DNA of 64,000 nt, from contig OZ038378.1 in the NCBI GenBank assembly GCA_964036045.1, positions 27,489,450 through 27,553,449 on the forward strand. The letters are read 5' to 3'. A program made the position numbers and the translations under genes. The notes under the pieces were generated by a model, which searched no databases, was not told where the DNA came from, and saw only the letters and a list, made by a program, of their open reading frames with translations. The first letter of the stretch is position 1; each line of letters opens with the position of its first letter. Of the stretch, positions 55,186-64,000 are shown piece after piece. The stretch is from Eutreptiella sp. 'Long Island Sound 2002' (taxonomy: Eukaryota; Euglenozoa; Euglenophyceae; Eutreptiales; Eutreptiaceae).

Positions 55186-57061
55186 CACCTAGGCTTTTAT
55201 GGCAGGTTTTTTTCCCTAAATGGTTCCTTACATTCCTAAAACGGGCAATAATGGCCCCCATGGGATTTTGTTGCTATTAGTGCCACAGTTTTGGGAAGAA
55301 CATACCACCATCATTTTGTGCCATATGCATCCGTCTCATGGTAACTCAACATATTACCGTAACTTTAAAACGAAAAGTGGGCCCGTAGGGTGACAAGTAA
55401 ATGTGGTCCCATGAAACAGGCCAATGGTGTTTGAAATGTCCCGCCACGTCATGCTGTCTTTTCTATGTGCCGGCACCTACTCTATCCTTTCTTTAGGGTT
55501 GGTTTCGCGTATATGTTAAAAACATGTTTCAATTGGTGCTTATCCCAAGAGAAGTCAATGAAAAACAGTTGGCCCATCCCATGGCTGGTAAATGCTGCCC
55601 CATCGCACCGTCCAATGTGGACTAGGCCCACTCAGCAGTCATCCGCCTCTGTCTACATCACAATGCTCTCGTCCCTGTCCATTCACTTTTTTTCAACCTG
55701 TTTCAAATGTGAAGATGCCCAAAGGGCAGCCTATATTGGGGCAACCAACATTTCAAAAATTGCAACATGCAATGGCACGTAAATGTTGCCCCAATGGGGG
55801 GTGATTTACGAGCCATTGGACACGTAACTGGAGATTGGTGGCACGCTGCCCGATCCCTGCTTGCCCATGATGCCGACAGCTTGAAACTGATGTCTAAGCT
55901 ATGAATCATGCATTGGCCGTCATATGTTTTGCTCCAGCCGACTGCAAGGAGTGGAACACTTTATGGGACGTCATTTAGGACCCATGGTAAGACACGGTGT
56001 GGAAATCTGCCTAAACAGGACCGTTCTTACATACCAATGGCTCCTGCTTGCGCCTTTCGGATTCTGACGCTTCGGAACCATCTCTTTTGCGTCTTTTAGC
56101 TGCGTCCTTCAAGTCCTGCGGAAGGCGTCCGTGACTCGTCCTGTGGGGCGCGAATCAAGGGCCACAGGAAGGAACAATCACAATTTTGAACTTCTGCTGA
56201 CCAAAAAGCAGGAACAATACCTTTTTTGTTCTTGCCATCGGCGAATTTGGTGCCCCCAGCTGGGTGCGGTGCGCGAGCTGCCAGTAGCGCAATATCAGCT
56301 GGCAGGCGCCGTGGGACGTAAATCAAGGGCCACAGCACGAGCAACTAATCAAAGTAGGAGGAAAATGAGGAATGGAGCGCAGTTCAAATTTTGTAGTGGA
56401 CGGGTTGGCGTAAGGAAGCACGGATCTGAGGTCTTTTGGTCATAAATAACAAAATGTTCATGCATTTGCTTGTGTTGTCCCATGGGGCGTCATTGTGGTG
56501 CCATGCAGCAATACATTTGTCTCCGACCTCGTATGAAGAGATCCAGAGTAGAACAACACATCTGATGATCACCATGCAGGTGAAATGCATGGGGCAAGAA
56601 CAAACGTGGTGATCAGATACTACATGCGGAGGATGTAGGTGTGTATTTAAGATGGGGTGACATTTACTTGCCCCCGGACTTGCCAATTAGGTTTCGTTGA
56701 ATTTGCGTACCATAGGCAAGGATCCGGCCTGATTTTCAATACACACATAGAACAGACGGCACAACAACGCAGGATTACATCAACCTATCTAGTAAAAACC
56801 CTGAAAAACATTGACGAGGGAGGAAACCAAATTTGGCTCGTCCCAATGCACCTCAATGGAACCCCATCCTACGGGCCAATGCTTGTTTCGCAAAAATTTA
56901 ACATATACTGGATTGTTATGAAAAAAACAACACAGACACGATATCGTGAATGTATGTCCTTCAAAAACACGTGGCGACAATAACAACATACTCCACATGG
57001 GGGCATGCATTGGCGATTGGGAGCCATTTAGGGAAAAATACCTGCCATAAAAGCCTAGGTG
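55186..57061. mobile_element. Non-autonomous DNA transposon with terminal inverted repeats (1,876 bp)
   Basis: The ends are inverted copies starting CACCTAGGCTTTTATGGCAGG, continuing through CCCTAAATGG. They match more loosely for about 110 bp (words such as GCCCCCATG and TTGTTG on both sides). The target duplication is CTC (55183-55185 and 57062-57064). Removing the element with one CTC re-forms the RNase H motif NYSTYEHE in frame, which supports these exact ends. The 3-bp duplication and the CAC start suggest the CACTA/EnSpm group, but CACTA itself is absent, so the family is unsure. No transposase is seen; an internal block repeats AATCAAGGGCCACA at about 56152 and 56322. Confidence 0.8.
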
Positions 57062-58519
57062 CTCATAGGTAGAGTAGTTACCCCGGGCTTGGTTCCATTT
57101 CCAATTTCAATGACCCAGGGGAACCAGGACCCATTTGTCTTCGGGGTAGCTGTGCTTGAGGGTACCGTCTGGAATCAGTCCATCAGTCCCCCATTGGGAA
57201 ATGGCCGAGTCCAACTCCTCCTTCTCTAGTGCTTACCACTGGAACAACGTTCCACCTCCGCCCACATTGCTGGTGTCAGTCACCAGGAAACTTTCCCCTT
57301 GTGCCCTAGACACACCCAGGCATTTAGTGTTAGCTACTTTGTCCTTGAGCTCGTCGAAGGCTTGTTGTTCTTGAGGGCCCCAGCGCCAGGTAGTACTCTT
57401 CTTGATGAGGTGTGTCAGGATGGCGCAGGTGTAGGTGAAACTCTTGATGTGGCGGCGGTAGAAGTTGCAGGCCCCAATGAAACTGCGTACATCATGTAGT
57501 CCTTTCTTGGGGTCTTTCTGTCGTACCTTCTCATCCATCAGGGGTTTGGCCTTAGAGGCCGCAGGGGTCCACCACTCATGGCCAATGTCGAACCCCAGTT
57601 ACTGCACAGTCTCCTGCATGAACTCATACTTCTCCAGCTTGAGTCTGGAGTGGTTCTCTTGGCAGACCGCAAAGAACTCAGCCAAGAGGATTAGGAGGTC
57701 CTCCTGAGTATTCGTTCCCAGGCATACGACGTCGATGTGTACTTCCATCTGGGCGCCTCGGGATATGAGTTCTTGCACCACAGGTCTCCGATGTAGGACG
57801 GATGGGATCTTGTTCATCAGCTCTTGAAAAAGAGCGGGTGCGTGGGCCACGCCAAAGGGCATGACCTTCCACTTGAACACCCTCCCCTGAGGGGCGATGA
57901 AGACTAGGAGCTCCTGAGCATTGGGCGTCAGGTCCACCTGCCAGAATCCACTCCGCTTGTCCATCTTTGTCTTGTAGCGGCAGGAGGCTATCTTTTCGAG
58001 GGTTGAATCCATGTTAGGAATGGACCCTGAGTGGTTCAGTGTTTTCTTGTTCAGCTCTCCATAGTCCACTACTAGCCGTTTCGCTGTAGGCCAAGGCTGA
58101 GGCACCAGGAAACAGGGGCTGCAATGTTGGGGGTAGTCCCGATCCTTGTACTGCAGGACCAGGCCAGCGTCGATACATTCTTGTATCCGCCGCTCAATAT
58201 CGTCAGCCTCCTCTTCAGGAGCCGGGTAGGGTCTCCTACGTATCTTCTGACTCACAAACTCGGGCTTCAGCTTGAGGTCCAGCTGTACTAGCTTGTCACA
58301 GAAAGCTGGAGGGGGTGGTTCTCCGAATACGTCCAGGTAGGTCCTGATCAGCTTCTGTACTCTAGGGTCGAAGAGCTTGATCTTGTCCTCCATGTCCTCG
58401 TCAGAGTGTAGATTGCTTGCCCCCTGGTGTAGGGAAGCGGGGAGGTGGTCCTCAACCGGCTCAGCGTCCTTGGTAGTATCCTTCAGCCCTTGGTATGCGT
58501 ATGGAAGGTCCCGTTCCAC
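57062..58519 (-). pseudogene. pol: Chromo-II reverse transcriptase and RNase H N-part
   Basis: RT blocks on the minus strand: RPYPAPEEEADDIERRI, FLVPQPWPTAKRLVVDYGELN, KMDKRSGFWQVDL with the first Asp, MPFGVAHAPALFQ, then VHIDVVCLG where YxDD is expected, so one catalytic Asp is replaced by Val. A stop at 57599-57601 is followed in the same frame by the thumb and RNase H start (DVRSFIGACNFYRRHIK and FLVTDTSNVGGGGTLF, 57538-57233). The motif NYSTYE lies at the 57062 edge. The substitution shows that this copy could not have encoded an active RT in its present form. Confidence 0.8.
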
Positions 58520-59400
58520 AGTCTCAGGTGGTCGGTGACAACATAGGCGCGCTCGAGGGGGTTCGCATACGCATACTCTGAGAGTTCATCCTCCTCTGGG
58601 GTCCTCACATGGGAACGCCACACGCTCTTCATGAGCTTCAGATCCACCTTCCGTTGCCAGGTGGTAATCTTCTGTTCAAGGTCATCCCTCAGTTGGGAGA
58701 TATCTCGCATAGACCCTTGCTTCAACGGCCATGAGCGGCGGGTAGGCCTAGCGTAGCATAGCGTTTTCGCCACCAATGTCCTCTTGGAGTCCACGTACTC
58801 TCTCAGCCTGGATCAGGGGTCCAACTCCTTGTCCAAGGGCTCCTCTCCCTTCATGGAGAGTAGGGGCTTCTGTGGGGCAGCGTACTCGGCGTTCTCCACT
58901 TCCTTCACGCAGGTCTGCACGAAGAAGGCTTCATGCTCAGTTTCCTCATCAGAGTGTATTGAGCTGGGTAGCTCGGATAGCCCACACTCTGAGACTACAT
59001 CACGACTAGGTACACGGCAGGGGGAGTTGGGGGCAACAGTGTCAGACACGACGTACTCGTCTCCCCCAGGATTAGTTTCCACAGCGTCTCGAGGTTGTAG
59101 ATGATTTTTGAGGACATCCAGGATGTAGCCGCTGCTCTCACGTTGAATTTCCTGGACCAAAGCAGGGTCCAGATCTTCCAAGGGTTCTGGGGCGAGGCCC
59201 CCGTCCACCACGCATAGCATGCTGCCCCATCCTGGTTTTCCGCTTGGCGTCTTGCGACCCAGAGGCACGTAGGTGACGTCGTCCGGCAGCTGGGTGGAGG
59301 TGAGCGTCAGCTGCTCCAATAGAGTATGCCAGTACTCATTTCCCCCATGGGCTCCCCAATGGGGGGAACACAGGACCATACGGGAACGTTCAAGAGCCAC
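58483..59400 (-). pseudogene. pol: Chromo-II region between protease and RT
   Basis: Two open pieces in one frame (59400-58813 and 58794-58483), separated by a stop at 58813, encode an acidic linker with no known catalytic motif. The C-terminal piece has many charged residues and overlaps the RT frame by a few codons. A helical linker N-terminal to RT is common in Ty3 Pol. No DIRS-like segment like that of Chromo-I is visible here. Confidence 0.5.
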
Positions 59401-59405
59401 CTTGG

Positions 59406-60076
59406 TCAGGACCTCCCCAGTTCACTGAACCTGGGGTTCCCGTAGGCAATTCCGAAAGAGGGCCAGTAAAATTTGTAGCACCAATTTGTCGCCTTGCTGC
59501 AGTAGAGGTCCAAGTCATGTTGCTTGTCGCTGGCAAATAGCTCCACGTTCAGGTCTTCGCAGGAGTGTCGCACCTCCCTCAGACCTTGGTGTAGGGCATT
59601 ACCCAGGAGCTGATAGTCCTCAGTTTTGGAGGCTAATATAATGGTAAAGGGCTCCTTGTTGCATACCCTCAGGTGACTAGACGTGTGTTCAGACTGCTCC
59701 AGTGGTACAGATTCCCCTCCGTCACCATGGTCCACTTGGAGGACGTAGGGTGCTTGCAGCGTGAGGGATAGAATTGGGGAGTGTTGGACGAAGAAGTCGG
59801 TCCCCAGTACGAAGTCAAAGGCTTCAGTGTCCATCACGTAGAACCGATCGGCAATGCTCCTTGATCCCATGGGCACGTCAACCTCACAGTCCCCACAACT
59901 GTGCACCACATGCTCATCTGCCATGCGGATGGCTGCGGTAGGCATGATGTTCTTCAGGTCCCCATGAGGTAACGTTTTCTGGGCCACAATAGATATAGTG
60001 GCCCCAGTATCCAGTACCCCAGGTATTCTCGTCCCCGAAGACGGATACGTACCCAGAACACCAGATCTGTAGGTCC
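59406..60076 (-). pseudogene. pol: Chromo-II aspartic protease
   Basis: The catalytic motif GVLDTGATISIV lies just upstream of the first ATG, with DTG at 60003-60011 (complement). The second half has FDFVLGTDFFVQHSPIL, the typical retropepsin flap-to-helix end, near 59825-59775. The protease frame is -1 relative to the preceding gag frame, which ends at 60092, so a -1 shift is possible as the original expression mode, or an indel. The sequence after residue 110 is not clearly protease. Confidence 0.75.
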
Positions 60077-60091
60077 CCCGGAGCGTCCCTG

Positions 60092-62687
60092 TCAGAACTC
60101 CGCGGGGCAGGTCACTTCAAACCCCTTCTTCTGCAGTTTCCGCGCCATGCGCATGAAATGGGAACGTTTGCGGGAGCTTGACTGGTTCCCATCTTCGTTG
60201 GCACGCTTAGTCCCTTGTTCTTGTTGGGCTTGCGTCTGGGAATGGGTCCTGGGTCCCGTGTTTGGCTGCCCACCAGAGGGCTCCGAGTTCTCCCTTGGTG
60301 TAGAATTGGGGTTCCCTCCGGACTGGTCCGCATTCTTGTCCTTGTCCAGCTTGCAGTCAGAGCCTCCACCTTTGCCCCTCTCTTGGCCTTTGCCACGACC
60401 CTTGGACTTGCCCTTGCCACTGTCCTGGTCGCCGTTGCCCTTGCCACTGCCCTTGCCACTGCCGTTCTCGGTCTTGAGCTTCGCCGAGAGGCGTTGCTTG
60501 TGGTAGCACTCGTCCTCGTAGTGCTTACTCTTACCACAGAACGCACAGGTGATTGTGCACCTGTAGTGGTCCGGCAGCTTGGCTTTGCCACCGGTGTTGG
60601 TCTCCGGCTTCTTCCCCTGGACCACGAAACAACTCCGCTGGTTGCAATCAGGGGCATGAAGCAGGCAGCCCTGCTCATCTCTGGCATCACAACAGAAGAG
60701 GTCCTGGACACTGCTCATGATGCGAGCATTTTTGGGGGTATTCCCCTGTGCAGGTCGGGGTCCCTGGTACCCCCGGCCGTGGCTCCCAGAGCCGCCTCCT
60801 CCAGGACGGTAGGCGTTCAGGTGCTGGCCGCTTTCGTTTTCCAGCGCAAGCTCCAAAAGCAGCACAGACAGGTCCTCATAGGTGAGGGCCTTGCCTTGCG
60901 CTCCGCCGTTGCCCGGCAGTCATCCCACACTTCTCGTCGGAGCTTGGCCACGGACAAGAACAGCAGCTCGTCGCTGCCATAGGAACCGGGCGCCAGTCGC
61001 CCTACCCCCCGGTCCAAGTCTGCCAGCAACTCGGAAATCCTGGCCGGCTTGTGATCGTTGGGCAACGCTGCCAGGTTCTGGATCTCAGCCCGGATGGAGA
61101 GGTCGGTCTCGTAGGAAGCGTACTGCCTCTCTAAGGCAACCAACACGTCAACGAAAGTGGCGGACTTCGTCAAGATCTGCCTGACCTGCTTCTCGAGGTA
61201 CTTGGTCTTGCAGCACTACAGGAGCAGATCGCACTTTACTCGCCCAGTGGCACGGGATTGGCCGGTCATCCTCAGGAACCGGCAAAAGTTCTCAGCGAAC
61301 CTGCCGAGGTCCTTCGCCCTGAACTCCGGCAAGTTCACCACAATCTTGGAGGTGGCGATAGCCTTAGCCTCATGAGACCTGCGTCTTTTGTGGCGCTTGG
61401 TCTTCCTCTCTTTCTTCTTCTTCTTGCCACTCGGGTTCTTGGGGTCCTCAGGGTCATCGTCCTCAGAGGGTGAAGCAGACGTCAGAGATGGCGGCTCATC
61501 ATCGGAAGGATCACCGCCCAGGTCACTAGAGCCGTAGGACTCAACATCGATCATAGCCCTTAGGGCTGTCAATCCCCACTGGTCCTGCCCGGCTCGCGTG
61601 GAGCTCTCCACGTTGCTGTAGGGCGGCCGGGCCGTTCTTGGTACAAAAGGACTCCTTGGTACCACAGCAGGGGTCCGCATAGGTTGGCTCGTCAAGCCTC
61701 CCAGGGTCCCGCGACCAGATGATTGGCTTGTAGACGATGGGGCACCCATGGTGGCATGTGACCCTTGGGGAGGAATCAGGGGCTCGAATTTGGCCCGAAT
61801 TTCTTGAGTTAGATCACCCACTAGGTCTGCAGTGGCTCCTCAAAGACTTTCTTGTATCTCCGACCGCGTCAGGGACTTGTTGGAGGATCTTCCTGATCCT
61901 CTGCTCCTTCCCCCACACGACTCAGGGCCACGTAGGCTACTCAGAGAGGTGAAGCCAGGGGCTGGCATGGTATAGCCAGTCTGTGGCGCTGCATAGTCAG
62001 GTATACCGTTCATGCACACACCCGCCGCGGGTCTCTCATAGTCATCATCATAGCGACGCGGAATAGACTCAGGATTACTGGTGTAGGTGGAGTTGGATGC
62101 CACTGGTTCGCTGACTCCATTCCACATGGGTGGCGCAGTCGCGGCTGGAGTCACACCATAGGTCGGGTAAGGCATACCAGTAAAGCCTAGACCCTCGGCT
62201 ACAGGTGGAGTGGTTGTCGGTGAGGATGTCGCTGGATGTGTTGCTGGGAGTGTAGTGGTTGTTGGAGAGGGTACTGCAGGGTGATCAGAGGAGCTCGGCG
62301 CGCTCTCAACAGGTCAGTCATCGAAGGGTACCTCATCGGATGGTTGGTGTCCGCCTCCAGGATTTTCCTCTTTGACTCCCATATCCACTGCTTCCTTCTC
62401 CTTCTCCTTCTCTTTGCCTTCAGGTCCTCCAACCGAAAGTCCACTGAAGGCCGCTCCCAAGCCCTCCAAGGAATCGTCCCCAAGCCCAATTAGGGGCACT
62501 GAAGGTACAGGCCCCTCAGGTTGAGCCGACTAGCAGGTTTGGGCGCTGGCGCTGGCTTGGCTGGTGCCACTGAGGGTGCTGTCACCTCGGCAGTGTCCTT
62601 GGTGTCCGTGTTGTATTTCTTCAGCCCTTCAGAAATGTAGTCAGTCTCGACGTACTGGTTGTACTGCACGGGGTTGCAGGTACGCAA
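60092..62687 (-). pseudogene. gag: Chromo-II Gag, broken
   Basis: Pieces run from about 62687 leftward in changing frames: Pro/Ala-rich N-terminal parts, an acidic segment with a poly-Lys stretch near 61410, then a helical region (61173-60817, DVLVALERQYASYETDL) in frame with the piece before it but split by TAG at 61216-61218. The last piece (60865-60092) holds a standard CCHC zinc knuckle, CAFCGKSKHYEDEC, at 60548-60507, and a long Gly/Lys/Ser repeat. The knuckle spacing is CX2CX4HX4C, unlike Chromo-I. Confidence 0.75.
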
Positions 62688-62697
62688 AGACTGAAAA

Positions 62698-62709
62698 CCT
62701 CTGCTACCA
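62698..62709 (-). other. Primer-binding site of Chromo-II
   Basis: The complement reads TGGTAGCAGAGG followed by TTTTC, next to the start of gag. It marks the end of the 5' LTR at 62710 and the minus orientation of the element. Confidence 0.75.
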
Positions 62710-63136
62710 GAAAGTTAAAACAGTCTTTCACTGTTGATTGCTTTGATGATATTGTTTTGTTTGTGCCTCTGCTTGCTTCTACTGCTTCTTGGTGTAGCTC
62801 AGGCTTTCCAAAAAGAAATGCTTTTGATGAAATCAACCAGAACTCCAAGTACCCACAGGTGCAAGCAAGGAACGGCAGGATCAAATCCACAACATGAAGG
62901 GCTGCAGTCAAAGGAGATAATGTATCAACAAAGGAACTCACAATAACTACCGACTTATCAAAGGATAGTTACAAAACATCCTATAATCATGTGAAAACTG
63001 CCCAAAGGGGCACTCTCTCTTTTATTGTGCCATCTCTAGATGTGCACTCTTTGTTTTGGGTCCCATAGGTGCTGAGGTGGCATGGCGTGTGGCGCTGAGG
63101 TCACTGCCATGTCACATGGGATCTTCCTACTTAGCT
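62710..63136 (-). repeat. Presumed 5' LTR of Chromo-II, left part
   Basis: By position, the LTR runs right from 62710. Without a second LTR copy in the window its right end cannot be set, and there is no coding frame. Confidence 0.4.
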
Positions 63137-63221
63137 ATGGTCACTGGGAAATGAACCCAGGACCTCTCAAAAAGAGGTTCCCAAGCCCCTTAGGGTGCAG
63201 ACCACTAGGAAAGCTGAGCAT
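63137..63221 (-). tRNA. tRNA-like sequence, class II shape, decayed
   Basis: 85 nt on the minus strand can fold like a Leu/Ser-type tRNA. The acceptor ATGCTCA pairs with TGACCAT at 6 of 7 positions, the variable arm ACCTCT/AGAGGT is perfect (63162-63178), and the T arm CTGGG/CCCAG with loop TTCATTT is perfect (63144-63160). The anticodon stem is 4 of 5. The D stem is poor and the anticodon loop AGGGGCT lacks U33. It is therefore a decayed tRNA or the head of a tRNA-derived SINE, not a working gene. Confidence 0.45.
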
Positions 63222-63969
63222 TCATGAGAAAATATAGAACTTTGTATAGGCTCTGGATCATTGTCAGCGCCTCAGTTAGTCCAGAAAATGGTGCTTAAGT
63301 CCAATCAGTTGGGGGGGTTAGGGGTCCACACAACATCCAACGTTCAGTGCGTGGTTTTATAGGTCAAAATGTTCTGGCACCTCTTTTTGGCCAGGCCAAT
63401 ACTAAGATAAAGATGTAGTATGCCTTTAGGCATCTGTAAAACAACTAAAGCTTACCTTTTGGCAGGGAAATACCTTTTTCCTTACCTTCAGTGGGCAGCT
63501 ATGCCTGGAGGCCACTTGCCATATACCCCTGTGCAGCGTCCCTTGCAGAGGACCTGTTCACTGTAGAGTAGTTAAGCGTGTAAGTACATATTTTATTGTA
63601 CCATTTTACTTTGTTTACTGCTTGACTGTTACATTGTACTGTACTGCCCCCTTTCTGCAGCTTGCATGCTGGTGCAGCCATGGACTATGCAGATTGCGGC
63701 TGGTTGGACCAGCAACCAGGGTGTAACTGATTTCGCTGGGGAAGCCTGCCTCAGGCCTGATGTGTGGTGTAGGGGCGCCATGTACGTTGGATGACTTGCA
63801 TGAAGTTCCGAATGGAGTATGGGATCTTTTTTTTTTGCTTATGCCAAGTGCTGGCTTCCAGCAAGGGTAGTGTTGGTGCTCCCCACCGGTGTGAGATTGT
63901 TTTTCTGCATGTGCAGATTTACTCCCCTTTGAGTCTTCTGCAGGTCACTCAGGCCTGACAACCCTTTTA
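63222..63969. other. Unassigned DNA near the window end
   Basis: No gene recognised. A good 3' splice site (CCCCCTTTCTGCAG, ending 63660) precedes about 59 nt and then GGTGTAA, which could be another mini-exon, but no reading frame stands out. A T10 run is at about 63828. Confidence 0.3.
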
Positions 63970-64000
63970 AGGAGGGGGGTGACGCCGATTTCGGGGTCTC
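63970..64000 (+). repeat. Polypurine tract and possible LTR start at the window edge
   Basis: AAGGAGGGGGG is followed directly by TGACGCCG. This is the usual arrangement of polypurine tract and LTR 5' end in a plus-oriented LTR element. It cannot be confirmed without the following sequence. Confidence 0.3.

Overview
This window is a eukaryotic nuclear repeat block, almost entirely nested retrotransposons plus a few host-gene scraps. No ordinary intact cellular gene was found. The best guess for the source is a green alga with a large repeat-rich genome, perhaps of prasinophyte grade. The clues are chromodomain Ty3 elements, LINEs with a C-terminal RNase H, a plastid/cyanobacterial-type GAPDH fragment and a delta-class carbonic anhydrase pseudogene. 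Delta carbonic anhydrases are known from diatoms, haptophytes, dinoflagellates and prasinophytes, not land plants. The species is inferred, not shown.

Layout. 1-6093 (+): 5' and middle part of a LINE (LINE-A: ORF1, APE endonuclease, reverse transcriptase). 6094-41864: about 35.8 kb of LTR-element sequence sitting inside LINE-A. 41865-43517 (+): the rest of LINE-A ORF2 (RNase H, zinc knuckle), followed to about 49000 by a G+A-rich unit holding a third broken ORF and a 245-bp tandem duplication. 49651-52791: LINE-B (minus strand, 5'-truncated), apparently in an intron of an unidentified plus-strand host gene whose mini-exons flank it. 53283-62709 (-): a decayed chromovirus (Chromo-II), cut in its RNase H by a 1.88-kb terminal-inverted-repeat element (55186-57061). 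62710-64000: presumed LTR and unassigned DNA, with an 85-nt tRNA-like fold and a polypurine/LTR-start signal at the window edge.

The 35.8-kb block is built from one Ty3 family, Chromo-I (about 2.36-kb LTRs; gag, protease, an extra domain, RT, RNase H, integrase, chromodomain), in two orientations. In order it holds: minus LTR 6094-8449; minus 3' UTR; plus LTR 8845-11208 with gag and pol to 17839; minus partial LTR 17840-19846; minus 3' UTR, pol and gag 19847-27640; and minus LTR 39507-41864. The minus gag is split by a second LTR element, Cap-LTR (27646-38864, target duplication GCGTG). It has 1,075-bp LTRs, no recognisable retroviral genes, and pieces of GAPDH and delta-carbonic anhydrase.

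Comparing the two Chromo-I copies shows their expression plan: gag and pol share one frame, separated by a single UAG kept in both copies. Four primer-binding sites from three element families all read TGGTAGCAGAGG, the complement of a common eukaryotic initiator tRNA-Met 3' end. Most coding regions carry stops or frameshifts. The clearest single-base causes are CGA-to-TGA changes.
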